This document shows positions 29,212-37,299 of a DNA stretch of 64,000 bases, piece by piece. The position numbers were made by a program, and so were the translations under genes. Within the stretch, counting starts at the first letter, position 1. Every line of letters begins with the position of its first letter. Under the pieces are notes generated by a model. The model saw nothing but the letters and a program-made list of their open reading frames with translations. It ran no database searches and was not told where the DNA came from. Source of the DNA: Hyphomicrobium album (lineage in GTDB: Bacteria; Pseudomonadota; Alphaproteobacteria; Rhizobiales; Hyphomicrobiaceae); assembly GCF_009708035.1 (NCBI RefSeq), contig NZ_WMBQ01000002.1, forward strand, positions 62,001 to 126,000, read 5' to 3'.

Positions 29212-29264
29212 CTTTTAGCGAGTTGTTTTACGTGGCTGCAAGCCGGCCGGCCAAATGACCACGA
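29210..29264 (-). ncRNA. SAM-II riboswitch (metA-type) controlling metZ
   Basis: The minus-strand leader contains the SAM-II core in order: CTCGTGGTCATTTGG, then CCGGCCGGCTTGCAGCCAC, then AAACAACT and CGCTAAAAGGG. P1 pairs GTGG(T/C) with GCCAC, and the GCTAAAA segment forms the pseudoknot that contacts the ligand. These are the invariant blocks of the alphaproteobacterial SAM-II class. It is expected to switch metZ off at high S-adenosylmethionine. Confidence 0.93.
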
Positions 29265-29275
29265 GGTAGAAGCGG

Positions 29276-29305
29276 GGATTACTCCCGCTTGAAGCTTGGC
29301 GTCAA
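29276..29305 (-). promoter_or_regulatory. Candidate metZ promoter
   Basis: On the minus strand TTGACG (29305-29300) and TAATCC (29281-29276) are separated by 18 bases, ending about 12 bases before the SAM-II aptamer. The placement, more than the match, supports it. Confidence 0.5.
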
Positions 29306-29359
29306 GGCCTGCTTGCTCTAAGCGACAAAGCAGTGCTTGGCGGTAGGGGTTTAACGAAG

Positions 29360-30424
29360 ATGGCTAAGCCCGAGCTTAAAGCTCCGAGGTCTGCACCGAT
29401 GGCGCCCGCCGAGGGCATCCTGCCGTCGCAGGCGATCCGTGCCCTCATCGTCAGCGAGGAGGTGAAGCTCGCCGAGCCGCTGCTGCCCAACCAGCTGCAG
29501 CCCGCGAGCCTCGACCTGCGTCTGGGCAACATCGCCTACCGGGTGCGGGCGAGCTTCCTGCCGGGTCGGGGCGAGCGCGTTTCGACAAAGCTCGACGATC
29601 TGCAGCTGCACGCCATCAGCCTGTCGCAGGGCGCCGTGCTCGAGACCGGCTGCGTCTACGTCGCGCCACTTCTGGAGAGCCTGGCGCTGCCTGACGACCT
29701 GTGCGCGGCGACGAACCCGAAGAGCTCAACGGGACGCCTCGACGTTTTCACACGCGTCATCGCCGACGGCGTCTCCGCCTTCGACACGATCCCGGCGGGC
29801 TACAAGGGGCCGCTGTTCGCCGAGATTTGCCCGCAGACCTTCTCCGTCGTCGTACGCAAGGGCTCGCGCCTGTCGCAAATCCGCTTCCGCGCCGGCAGCA
29901 GCGAGGCGCGGCCGGTGCAGGATATTCCCCTGTCGGTCGATCTCGCGGGCGACAAGGACGGTCTCGTCGGCTACCGCGGCAAGCGCCACACGGGCCTCGT
30001 CGATGTCGATGCGGTCGGCGCCTGCTCGACGCTCGACTACTGGGAGCCGATCTATGTGCGCGGCAAGAAGCGGCTGATCCTCGATCCGGATCAGTTCTAC
30101 ATTCTCGCCTCGAAGGAATCCGTGCAGGTGCCGCCCGACCAGGCGGCCGAGATGGTGCCCTTCAATCCTCTGGTCGGCGAGTTCCGCGTGCATTACGCGG
30201 GCTTCTTCGATCCGGGCTTCGGGCATGCCGAGGCCGGCGGTGCCGGCTCACGCGCCGTGCTCGAGGTGCGCTCGCACAAGGTGCCATTCATCCTGGAGGA
30301 CGGGCAGATCATCGGCCGCCTCGTCTACGAGAAGCTCACCGCGACGCCGGAGCTGATCTACGGCCGCGACCTCGCCTCGCACTACCAGGCGCAGGGCTTG
30401 AAGCTTTCCAAGCACTTCAAGTAA
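29360..30424 (+). CDS. dcd: dCTP deaminase, duplicated-fold (long) form
   Basis: 354 residues, about twice the 190 of E. coli Dcd, with two successive dUTPase-like domains (about 25-185 and 200-340). The N-terminal unit keeps the catalytic block NPKSSTGRLD and the strand LFAEICPQTFSVVVRKGSRL with its Glu. The C-terminal unit repeats the topology (LILDPDQFYILASKE, AVLEVRSHKVPFILEDGQIIG) but lacks the Ser-Ser. It makes dUTP from dCTP for thymidylate synthesis. This double form is known in Alphaproteobacteria. ATG 29360 is preferred over GTG 29333. Divergent from metZ. Confidence 0.9.
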   Translation: MAKPELKAPRSAPMAPAEGILPSQAIRALIVSEEVKLAEPLLPNQLQPASLDLRLGNIAYRVRASFLPGRGERVSTKLDDLQLHAISLSQGAVLETGCVYVAPLLESLALPDDLCAATNPKSSTGRLDVFTRVIADGVSAFDTIPAGYKGPLFAEICPQTFSVVVRKGSRLSQIRFRAGSSEARPVQDIPLSVDLAGDKDGLVGYRGKRHTGLVDVDAVGACSTLDYWEPIYVRGKKRLILDPDQFYILASKESVQVPPDQAAEMVPFNPLVGEFRVHYAGFFDPGFGHAEAGGAGSRAVLEVRSHKVPFILEDGQIIGRLVYEKLTATPELIYGRDLASHYQAQGLKLSKHFK

Positions 30425-30503
30425 TCCACAAGTTGCCGTTCGTTAAAGGTGCGCCGCTAGGCTGCCGGCGGCGCTTTCCGTGCGCCGTTGCCGAGGGCGC
30501 ACC

Positions 30504-30815
30504 ATGCAAAGCATTTTCGAGATCGATCCGTGGCTGGCGCTGGGCGTCGTCGTGGCGACGGCGCTGACCGACGCGGTCTACGTCATGTTCACCAACTCGG
30601 TCATCGCCCGCAAGCGCGTCGCCGCCGCTAATTGGAGCAGCCTCTGGTACACGCTCTCCTCGTTCGCGGTGATCAGCTACACCAACAACTGGGCATACGT
30701 GGTGTTCGCGGCCGCCGGCTCGTGGATCGGCGCCTATGTGACCATGACCTTCCTGCACGGCGCGGGCGGCAAGCCGCCGGCGCCGCTCGCCCCCGAGACT
30801 GCCCCGCCGGCCTGA
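30504..30815 (+). CDS. Small membrane protein of unknown function
   Basis: 103 residues. Hydrophobic helices cover about 9-28 (ALGVVVATALTDAVYVMF), 46-60 and 62-82 (AYVVFAAAGSWIGAYVTMTF). The segment TDAVYVMFTNSVIARKRVAA and the SSLWYTLSSFAVISYTNN stretch suggest a conserved transporter-like or DUF-type membrane fold, but I cannot name it. The C-terminus is proline-rich. It follows dcd by 79 bp on the same strand and converges with the deacetylase gene 5 bp downstream. Confidence 0.7.
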   Translation: MQSIFEIDPWLALGVVVATALTDAVYVMFTNSVIARKRVAAANWSSLWYTLSSFAVISYTNNWAYVVFAAAGSWIGAYVTMTFLHGAGGKPPAPLAPETAPPA

Positions 30816-30820
30816 TCGGC

Positions 30821-32548
30821 TCAAACGTGCCAGGCCTCGACGATGCCGCGGAAGAAGGCGTGCGAGCCTGAGCGCAGGTTGCCGAGCGAGTAGCCGCCCT
30901 CCTGCACGATGAGCGTCGGCAGCCCGAAGCGGCCAATGCGCTTGCCGATGCGGTGCATGCCCTGATTGGTGACGGCGAACGAGCCGGTCGGATCGCCGCG
31001 CATGATGTCGAAGCCGATCGACAGCACGAAGAATCGCGGCTTGAAGGTTCGAACCACGCCGAGCGCTCGTTCCAGCAGCGCCAGGTAGCGCTCGTCGTCG
31101 ACGGGCGGCTCGGTGGGGAAGTTGTGATTGAAGCCGAGCCCGGCCCCTTCGCCGCGCTCGTCGCTGTAGCCGGAGAAGTTGGGATAGGCGTGGCTCGGGT
31201 GGCCGTGGATCGACACTGTGAGCACGTCGTCACGGGCATAGAAGATGTCCTGGCCGCCGTTGCCGTGATGGTAGTCGATGTCGAGCAGCGCCACCTTGCC
31301 TTGGCGCGAGAGATAGTTCGCGGCGATCGCCGAATTGTTGAGGAAGCAGAAGCCGCCGTAGATGCGCCGCTCGGCGTGGTGCCCGGGCGGCCGGCAGAGC
31401 GCGTAGGCAAAGCGCTCGCCGTTGGCGACCAGCGTGGCGGCGGTGAGCGCGACGTTCGCCGCGTCCTTGGCGGCGGTGAACGAGTTCTGCGTCAGCGGCG
31501 TGAACGTGTCGGCGCAGAAATAGCCGGCGCGGTCCTCCAGCGCGCGTGGCACGCGGTCGGGGCGACGGATCGGGAACACTTCCGGGTAGATGATCGCCTT
31601 CGGGTCGAGCCGCTGGCCCATCGCCTTCAGGTAGCCGACCAGCGCCGGCGTATGCACGGCGGTGAGATGGTCCTCGCTGAAGTTGCGCGTCGGCACGCGC
31701 TCGATCGGCAGCCCTTCGAGGCCCTTGAGGATGGAGGTGACGCGCACCGGGCGCTCCACGTAGCCCTTCTCGCGCAGGTGGTGGATCATGTGGCGCTCGG
31801 AGACGACCATCTTGATCGGCAGCAGGTACTTCGCCTTGGTGGGCGCGGCGCGCTCCGGCTGGGGACCGAGCGCTTCCAGCTTCACCGGATTGTCGGTGAA
31901 CGAGCGGACGATGCGCATGACGAAAGGGTCGTCGTGCTCGAACGCGTACTGATCGACGAGGATGTTGCGTACGACGACGCGCGCGTCGCGCTGGGGCAGT
32001 TGCGACTTGCGGCCGAGCGGATCGTAGAGAAGCGTCGTTAGGAAGCCGTCGTTACGCGGGTTGGCTTCGACGTCCCACAGCGTGCCGGCGACCTTTTTCG
32101 CGTCGTAGCGGGCGTAGAAGCGCATGCGCCTGCGGTTGACCGCAACGCGCGTGCGGTCCTTCAGCTTCTCGGGCTCGACCGGCGGCACGTCGAGGAACAG
32201 CCCGCGCGCTCCACGCGCCGCCAGCAACTCGCGCAGCGCCTCGTAGAGCGCGATGCCGATGCCGCGCGCCGGCTTGCGCGGGTCCGAGGCGATGTACTGC
32301 AGGTAGCCGTAGTGGATGTCGGAGAAGTAGTAGACGAAGGCCAGGCCGGTGATGCGGTCGCGGGCGTCGGTCGACAACAGCAGGATCGGGTCGAAGCCGA
32401 TCGTCCGCCGGTTGAGCAGCATGTGGGCGATGCGGTCGATGGCATCGGCCTCGTGCGGGAACGCCGTGCGAAACAGGTCGCTGGCTTCGGCGAAGCGGCG
32501 GCGGTCGACATCGGAAACGAGCTCGAAAAGCCGGCGGAAACGGATCAT
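30821..32548 (-). CDS. N-terminal GNAT acetyltransferase fused to histone-deacetylase-type amidohydrolase
   Basis: 575 residues in two domains. Residues about 15-175 are GNAT-like with the acetyl-CoA loop ARGIGIALYEALREL. Residues about 245-572 are a class II HDAC/acetylpolyamine amidohydrolase: catalytic His pair in CRPPGHHAE (390, 391), GFCFLNNSAIAA, zinc ligands Asp425 and His427 in LLDIDYHHGNGGQ, and Asp514 in SIGFDIMRGDP; EGGYS follows. One chain thus carries both acetyl-adding and acetyl-removing folds. Likely substrates are acetylated polyamines or other small amines, but protein lysines cannot be excluded. No signal peptide. Confidence 0.88.
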   Translation of the reverse strand: MIRFRRLFELVSDVDRRRFAEASDLFRTAFPHEADAIDRIAHMLLNRRTIGFDPILLLSTDARDRITGLAFVYYFSDIHYGYLQYIASDPRKPARGIGIALYEALRELLAARGARGLFLDVPPVEPEKLKDRTRVAVNRRRMRFYARYDAKKVAGTLWDVEANPRNDGFLTTLLYDPLGRKSQLPQRDARVVVRNILVDQYAFEHDDPFVMRIVRSFTDNPVKLEALGPQPERAAPTKAKYLLPIKMVVSERHMIHHLREKGYVERPVRVTSILKGLEGLPIERVPTRNFSEDHLTAVHTPALVGYLKAMGQRLDPKAIIYPEVFPIRRPDRVPRALEDRAGYFCADTFTPLTQNSFTAAKDAANVALTAATLVANGERFAYALCRPPGHHAERRIYGGFCFLNNSAIAANYLSRQGKVALLDIDYHHGNGGQDIFYARDDVLTVSIHGHPSHAYPNFSGYSDERGEGAGLGFNHNFPTEPPVDDERYLALLERALGVVRTFKPRFFVLSIGFDIMRGDPTGSFAVTNQGMHRIGKRIGRFGLPTLIVQEGGYSLGNLRSGSHAFFRGIVEAWHV

Positions 32549-32727
32549 TCCGTTAGTCTATCCTTCACCCTGCGAGCCCGGCGCCCGGTGCATATCGAAC
32601 GCGTGAGCTGCGCGGAAGCAGCAGTTGTCCGCCTGCGGCACGAGGTCCAAAGTCGCGCCGACGGATGCTCTGCCTGTGGGCTGAAGGTTCAGCTAACGGG
32701 CCAGGAATTATCGCGAATAACGCGCAA

Positions 32728-32782
32728 GGAGCCGCCTCGCAAAGAGGCGGGCACGCCGCCGGAGACCGCTCCGGCGGCGTTG
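32728..32782 (-). other. Two adjacent GC hairpins downstream of the PNPOx-like gene
   Basis: GCCGCCTC/GAGGCGGG-type stem at 32731-32751 and a 10-bp stem CGCCGCCGGA / TCCGGCGGCG at 32754-32779. They follow the stop of the minus-strand gene at 32794. No clear T-run, so factor-independent termination is possible but not demonstrated. Confidence 0.5.
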
Positions 32783-32793
32783 CTGATTTGTGT

Positions 32794-33456
32794 TCAGGCC
32801 TTCTCGTCGCCGGTGACGACGCGGCCCATCCATTCCTCGATAGCGATGGTGCCGCCGGAGGCCGCCACCTGCTCCAGCTCCTTGGGGCGCAGCACGTCCT
32901 GGATGCCGTCGATCCGCTTCCACTCACAGACCGGCGTCTCGGCGTCGACTTGCGGCACGTAGCGCGAGGTCTTGAGCCGCTCGTAGCGGTGGATGTAGCG
33001 CGGGCAGTTCATCCACAACTCGGTCACCTTCACGCGCACGACGAGCTCCGCCTCCTTGTAGGTGGCGAGCTGCTCGGGGGCATCGGAGACCTCGGCCAGG
33101 CCCTGCACCCGCAGGCGGCACGGACGCTCGAAATCGATGAACAGGAAGCCGACGTGCGGGTTGGCTGTGATGTTGCCCATCGACAGGTACATGCCGTTGC
33201 CGTCGTAGCTGGGGAAGGTGAGGTGGGTATCGTCGATGGCCCGGACGAAGCCGGGGGCGCCCCCCTTGTAGGAGACGGTGGGCCGGCCTTGGCCGTCGAC
33301 GGTCGTCAGGAAGAAGAAGTCGCGGCTCTCGATGAAGGCCTTCTCGTCCGGGCCGATCTCGGTCTTGAGGGCGATCTGCTCGATCCGGTCGGCCATGGGC
33401 CGCGACTGGAAGCGGTCCTGGAGGGCGCGGTGCGGGTCCTGGTAAAGCCGGCTCAT
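32794..33456 (-). CDS. Pyridoxamine 5'-phosphate oxidase family protein (FMN-binding split barrel)
   Basis: 220 residues with the split-barrel pattern: FFFLTTVDGQGRPTVSYKGG, LTFPSYDGNGMYLSMGNI, HVGFLFIDFERPCRLRVQG. This is the PNPOx-like flavin/F420 group, where members reduce or oxidise small substrates; biochemical role is not predictable here. No signal peptide. The ATG is at 33456. It is upstream of the GNAT-deacetylase fusion on the same strand but 245 bp away, with hairpins between, so probably a separate unit. Confidence 0.85.
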   Translation of the reverse strand: MSRLYQDPHRALQDRFQSRPMADRIEQIALKTEIGPDEKAFIESRDFFFLTTVDGQGRPTVSYKGGAPGFVRAIDDTHLTFPSYDGNGMYLSMGNITANPHVGFLFIDFERPCRLRVQGLAEVSDAPEQLATYKEAELVVRVKVTELWMNCPRYIHRYERLKTSRYVPQVDAETPVCEWKRIDGIQDVLRPKELEQVAASGGTIAIEEWMGRVVTGDEKA

Positions 33457-33621
33457 GGGTTTGATTGTCCTCCCTTTATTGACTGGTTGTTGACCGGCAT
33501 CTTGGCACGGGGCGCCGTCTGGCGCGACGGCCGTTTACGGCGCCGCCGGCTATCTCTTTTCCGCAGTCAGATCCAAGGATAAGAATTGTAGGATTGCGCA
33601 CGTCCACCGAGGTTTTCCCGT

Positions 33622-34020
33622 ATGTCATTTCGCTTCCTCGCTGTCCTCGCCGTTTGTCTTGCACCCGTGGTGGCCGCTGCGGAACAGGACCCAATCGTCG
33701 GCGTATGGGCGGGCGACATCGTGCAGGGTGACATCACTTTCCAGGCGCGCGTGGTTTTCGTCTCGCCGCGCGGCGGCGTAAGCCGGTATCCCACCTATTC
33801 GTGCGGCGGCATTCTCTCCGGCGATCGCAAGGGCGACGACTACGAATTCACCGAGACAATCACCTACGGCGGAACGGACGAAAAAGTGCAGGGCTGCATC
33901 CCCGGCTCCGTGCATGTCAGCGTCAACGGCGACAAGTTGAAGTTCGTGTGGAGCGGCACCGACAAAGGCGAGAACATTTCCGCCGAAGGCGAGCTGCGCC
34001 GCGTCAAGCGACGGCGATAA
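33622..34020 (+). CDS. Secreted protein of a tandem three-member family, copy 1
   Basis: 132 residues with a cleavable signal peptide ending near residue 20 (VVAAAEQ). The mature part reads DPIVGVWAGD, a strand FQARVVFVSPRGGVSRYP, then CGGILSGDRKGDDYEFTETIT, a second Cys (QGCIPG) and VSVNGDKLKFVWSGT, ending in a basic tail (VKRRR). Alternating strands suggest a small beta-barrel or sandwich; the two Cys could form a disulfide in the periplasm. I do not recognise the family. Copies 2 and 3 follow immediately on the same strand. Confidence 0.8.
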   Translation: MSFRFLAVLAVCLAPVVAAAEQDPIVGVWAGDIVQGDITFQARVVFVSPRGGVSRYPTYSCGGILSGDRKGDDYEFTETITYGGTDEKVQGCIPGSVHVSVNGDKLKFVWSGTDKGENISAEGELRRVKRRR

Positions 34021-34038
34021 TGGAAGGGGCGAGTAGAG

Positions 34039-34509
34039 GTGAGCACTAGAGCGCATATTGATGGCCATCGGCGCATGATCGGCGCGGTGCTCGGACTATT
34101 GACCATGGCAGCAGCGGCCAGCGCATCGCTCGCGCAGGACGTCGACGGCGTCGCAGGATCTCTGACGGACGCCATCGTCGGCACCTGGACGGGCACGGCG
34201 GCGGAGCCGGAGAAGGAGGCATACCAAGTGCGGCTGACGTTCGTCTCTCCCAAGGGGGGGATCGTCCGCTATCCCGGGGAAACACCTTGTGGAGGTATGC
34301 TCACGGGGGATCGCAAAGGCGACGACTACGAATACCAGGAGAGCATCAACTTCAACGGGCTCGACGAGCGAGACGACGGCTGCTTTGACGGGGTCATGCG
34401 CCTGTCAGTCGACGGCGACACGATGAAATTCGATTGGTCCGGGACGTTCGAGGGCCAGGAGCGTACGGCTACCGGCGAGCTGAAGCGGCAGAGCAGACGC
34501 GGTAGATAG
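34039..34509 (+). CDS. Secreted protein of a tandem three-member family, copy 2
   Basis: 156 residues from a GTG (GGAAGGGG upstream), with an extended signal region ending near residue 33 (ASLAQD). It repeats the copy 1 plan: DAIVGTWTG, VRLTFVSPKGGIVRYP, CGGMLTGDRKGDDYEYQESI, NGLDERDDGCFDG, LSVDGDTMKFDWSGT, GELKRQSRRGR. The GDRKGDDYE block is identical to copy 1. It starts 18 bases after copy 1 ends, so the trio is a likely operon. Function unknown. Confidence 0.8.
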   Translation: MSTRAHIDGHRRMIGAVLGLLTMAAAASASLAQDVDGVAGSLTDAIVGTWTGTAAEPEKEAYQVRLTFVSPKGGIVRYPGETPCGGMLTGDRKGDDYEYQESINFNGLDERDDGCFDGVMRLSVDGDTMKFDWSGTFEGQERTATGELKRQSRRGR

Positions 34510-34532
34510 AAGCCGTTCATGGAGGGTGCACT

Positions 34533-34946
34533 GTGCAGCGTTGTTTTCGCGTGATCGCCGGAGCAATGGCGTTTGTCGCGGCGCCCTGTCTCGCGGACGC
34601 GGCCGAAACCGATCCGATCGTCGGCACGTGGGTCTGTAGCGGCAGCCACGAAGGCAGAGAAGGCCAGTTCAATATGCGCCTGACGTTCGTCTCTCCGCGG
34701 GGCGGGATCAGTCGATATGTGGACATTCCGTGTGGCGGCGTCCTGGACGGCGGCCAGGACGGCGATGCCTACGAATTCACCGAGACGATCACGTTCAACG
34801 GGTCGGAAGAGCGCAGCGACAACTACTGCGTCAGCGGCAAGGTCCGGGTGACGGTCGATGGCAGGTCCATGACCTATGAATGGCTGCCGACGAACGAGCC
34901 TGCCCCGCCCAGGGCGTCCGGGACGCTCAAGCGCGTAGGCCGCTAG
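34533..34946 (+). CDS. Secreted protein of a tandem three-member family, copy 3
   Basis: 137 residues from a GTG with GGAGGG upstream. The signal peptide ends near residue 24 (LADAAE). Plan: DPIVGTWVCSG, MRLTFVSPRGGISRYVD, CGGVLDGGQDGDAYEFTETITFNGSEER, YCVSGK, VTVDGRSMTYEW, GTLKRVGR. Compared with copies 1 and 2 it has one additional Cys (WVCSG) and a proline-rich replacement of the loop before the last strand. It converges with the trypsin-like protease gene 38 bp away. Confidence 0.8.
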   Translation: MQRCFRVIAGAMAFVAAPCLADAAETDPIVGTWVCSGSHEGREGQFNMRLTFVSPRGGISRYVDIPCGGVLDGGQDGDAYEFTETITFNGSEERSDNYCVSGKVRVTVDGRSMTYEWLPTNEPAPPRASGTLKRVGR

Positions 34947-34984
34947 ACGGGCGGCGGCTGAGGCCGCCGCGCCCGCCCGCGTCA

Positions 34985-36583
34985 TCACTGCTGCTGCTTT
35001 TCGACGAACTTGGCCTTGAGGCAGGGCGCCAGAACCTGATCGGCGCCATTGAGTGAAAAGGTCTCGTCGAGCTCCACCTTCGGCTCCTCAAAGGTGACGA
35101 CGCTGCCGACGCTGAGTTTTCCAATCATCTCCTTGAGCCAGCCACGCGTGTTGAGGTTCTCGACGTGCTTCTTGCCAGCCGTGAGGTCGGCGCCGTCGGT
35201 CTTCAAATCGAGTTGTAGCGGCTCGGAAAAGGCATCGATCGTCATCTGCACGCCGCGCGTACCCGTCCAGCGGTCGCGCTTGCCTTTGACCTCACCGAGG
35301 AGGACGACGCCGTCCCCGGGGCTTGGTCCGGTGATATCGCAGGCGACGACGAGGGCGGCACCCTTTTCGTTGGTGACCATCGCCATCCAGACGCCTTTGT
35401 CCTTCTCGCCAGCGCGCCAGACGCCGGGGGCCGAGGCCGTGCGGCAATCGTCCTGGGCTTTGTTCCGGGCGCGGTCGAACAGTGTGCGACGAACCTTGAG
35501 GCTTTCGACAGCGAGGGCTTCCTCGACGTTCTTGGCGCAGGTCTTGTCGAAGTCACATGGGGTGTTGATGGCACAGCGCCGGAATTCCTGAAACGCTTCT
35601 GTCTCCTTCTGCTCGGTGCACCGCGGCTCGGAAGCGGTCACGCGCACATCGATATCGGCCTGGCGCGCGTTGGCGAGCTCCGTCGAGACACGTCTTGTGT
35701 AGCGTCCCTTGCAGAGGTTGCGGTCGCACGGGCGCGCCTTGATGCAAGCGGCAAAGCGGTCGAACACCGCGGCTTCGGTCTCTTTGGTCGTGGCCGGTGC
35801 GACGTCGTTCTTCGCCTCGATGCCGGGCGTGCAGGGCTTGTCGACGCTGGTGAATGGAATGAGGTTTTCCTTCAGCATCGCCTCCAGCTCGCGAATATCG
35901 ACGGCGAAGAAGATGCCCTGCGCGAAGTCCGATTCCTTGGGGAGCGTGCGCAGCGTGTTGATGCCGATGACGCGCCCGCATTCATCGAACAGCGGGCCGC
36001 CGCTGTTGCCTGGATTGATGACCGCGGTGTGCTGGATGAGTTTGGCGCCGCCCAGAACCGTCGCGTTCGACACGACGCGAGCCACGGTTCCCACAGAGTA
36101 GGAGGGCTCGAAGATGATGTTCGGCAGCACGGCTCCGCCGGTTATGGCATCGGCGGCGCTGGGATAGCCGATGGCAGTCACTTTCGCCGGAGGGTCCGTA
36201 TCGTAATTGGCCAACACCACGGGCTCGCCGAAGATGTCGAAGGCCGTCTCAACGATGGCCAGGTCCTTTTCCGGATCGGTCGTGACAACCTGGGCCGGGA
36301 CGGCGGTCGGCTTGCCGGCGGCCAGGAACGTGACGTAGATCGTCTTGGCGCCGGCAATGACGTGGTTGTTGGTTACGATGGTACGGCGGTCATTGATGAT
36401 GAAGCCGGTCCCCTGCTGCACGCCCTGGCCGGTATCAACCTCGAGGCGCACGACGCTCTCGCGCACCTCATCGCGGTCAGAGAAGGATATCGCGGCGCCG
36501 GGGTGGCTCGATCCGAGTAGAGCGGCCGCAGCCAGAAGCGTCGAAAGCACGCTATACATCTTGCCGCAAAACGACCCGCGCAT
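34985..36583 (-). CDS. Secreted trypsin-like serine protease with duplicated four-cysteine module
   Basis: 532 residues from ATG 36583 (AAGGGG upstream). A signal peptide spans roughly residues 8-32. The protease domain (about 35-240) has the triad His74 in VTNNHVI, Asp107 in KDLAIVE and Ser194 in NPGNSGGPL, as in HtrA/DegP-type S1C enzymes; no PDZ domain follows. Instead two copies of a four-Cys unit occur: Cys280, 286, 291, 322 and Cys337, 343, 349, 380, each with FxxFxxC then PCD. The last 150 residues are strand-rich and unrecognised. Periplasmic or secreted protease; target unknown. Confidence 0.85.
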   Translation of the reverse strand: MRGSFCGKMYSVLSTLLAAAALLGSSHPGAAISFSDRDEVRESVVRLEVDTGQGVQQGTGFIINDRRTIVTNNHVIAGAKTIYVTFLAAGKPTAVPAQVVTTDPEKDLAIVETAFDIFGEPVVLANYDTDPPAKVTAIGYPSAADAITGGAVLPNIIFEPSYSVGTVARVVSNATVLGGAKLIQHTAVINPGNSGGPLFDECGRVIGINTLRTLPKESDFAQGIFFAVDIRELEAMLKENLIPFTSVDKPCTPGIEAKNDVAPATTKETEAAVFDRFAACIKARPCDRNLCKGRYTRRVSTELANARQADIDVRVTASEPRCTEQKETEAFQEFRRCAINTPCDFDKTCAKNVEEALAVESLKVRRTLFDRARNKAQDDCRTASAPGVWRAGEKDKGVWMAMVTNEKGAALVVACDITGPSPGDGVVLLGEVKGKRDRWTGTRGVQMTIDAFSEPLQLDLKTDGADLTAGKKHVENLNTRGWLKEMIGKLSVGSVVTFEEPKVELDETFSLNGADQVLAPCLKAKFVEKQQQ

Positions 36584-36796
36584 CCGAAACCCCTTAAAAA
36601 ATATCCGTGTCCAGATTGCCAAACTTGCTTGCGTTCAACAAGCGCGAGTGCACTGCGGCGCCCCCCAAACACCGGGTTGTTTAACGGCGGGTGCCCAGAG
36701 TTGGCCGATGGGTAGGGGGGCGGCGTCGAGGCCTGCCGGGGCGTCTTTCGCTCGCCCTAGTTTTGAGCGTATCGTGCCAGAACCCCTGGAGACACA

Positions 36797-37174
36797 ATGC
36801 GCTTCCTTCGGCGGCGATCGACACCTGGACTGGTAGCCCTGCTCGCGGTGGCGATGCAGGCTGCCCTGTTCGTCGCCCAGGCGCACGTGCATCCGCACGC
36901 GCATGGTCACGCGGTGCGGGTCGCCGATGCCGCGATCGCCTGCCGCGCCATCGTCCGCACCGCCCAATGCGATGCGCCCGTCAAGCCCCACGACCATCGG
37001 CATGATTGTCCGCTGTGCTGCTCGCTGGCGGCGGCAAACGGGGTGCTCCCGGAGGCGCCGGTCGCCGTCATCGATGTACGGCGCTTCGAGCCGCCGCTTC
37101 CCCTGGCTTCAACGCCTAGCCTGGCCGCTCCTGTCGCCCTATCCTTTCAGGCGCGTGCGCCGCCTGCCGCCTGA
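36797..37174 (+). CDS. His-rich DUF2946-like exported protein
   Basis: 125 residues. The N-terminal hydrophobic helix (about 10-27) is a signal or anchor. Histidines cluster directly after it (QAHVHPHAHGHAV) and again in KPHDHRHDCPLCCSLAAANG, the C-x-x-C/C region that resembles DUF2946. A metal-binding role in the periplasm is suggested by composition. First gene of the metal transport cluster, 125 bp before the DUF2796 gene. Confidence 0.7.
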   Translation: MRFLRRRSTPGLVALLAVAMQAALFVAQAHVHPHAHGHAVRVADAAIACRAIVRTAQCDAPVKPHDHRHDCPLCCSLAAANGVLPEAPVAVIDVRRFEPPLPLASTPSLAAPVALSFQARAPPAA

Positions 37175-37299
37175 GCGCTGCGCCAAGCATCGCGTGTGCT
37201 GTTCAAGCGGCGCGAGCACTAGCCACCCCTGAACATTGCATCTTCCGCTCGCGCCAGAGGCTCGCAGCCTGTGCGAGCGACACATCTGAGGATCATGTC

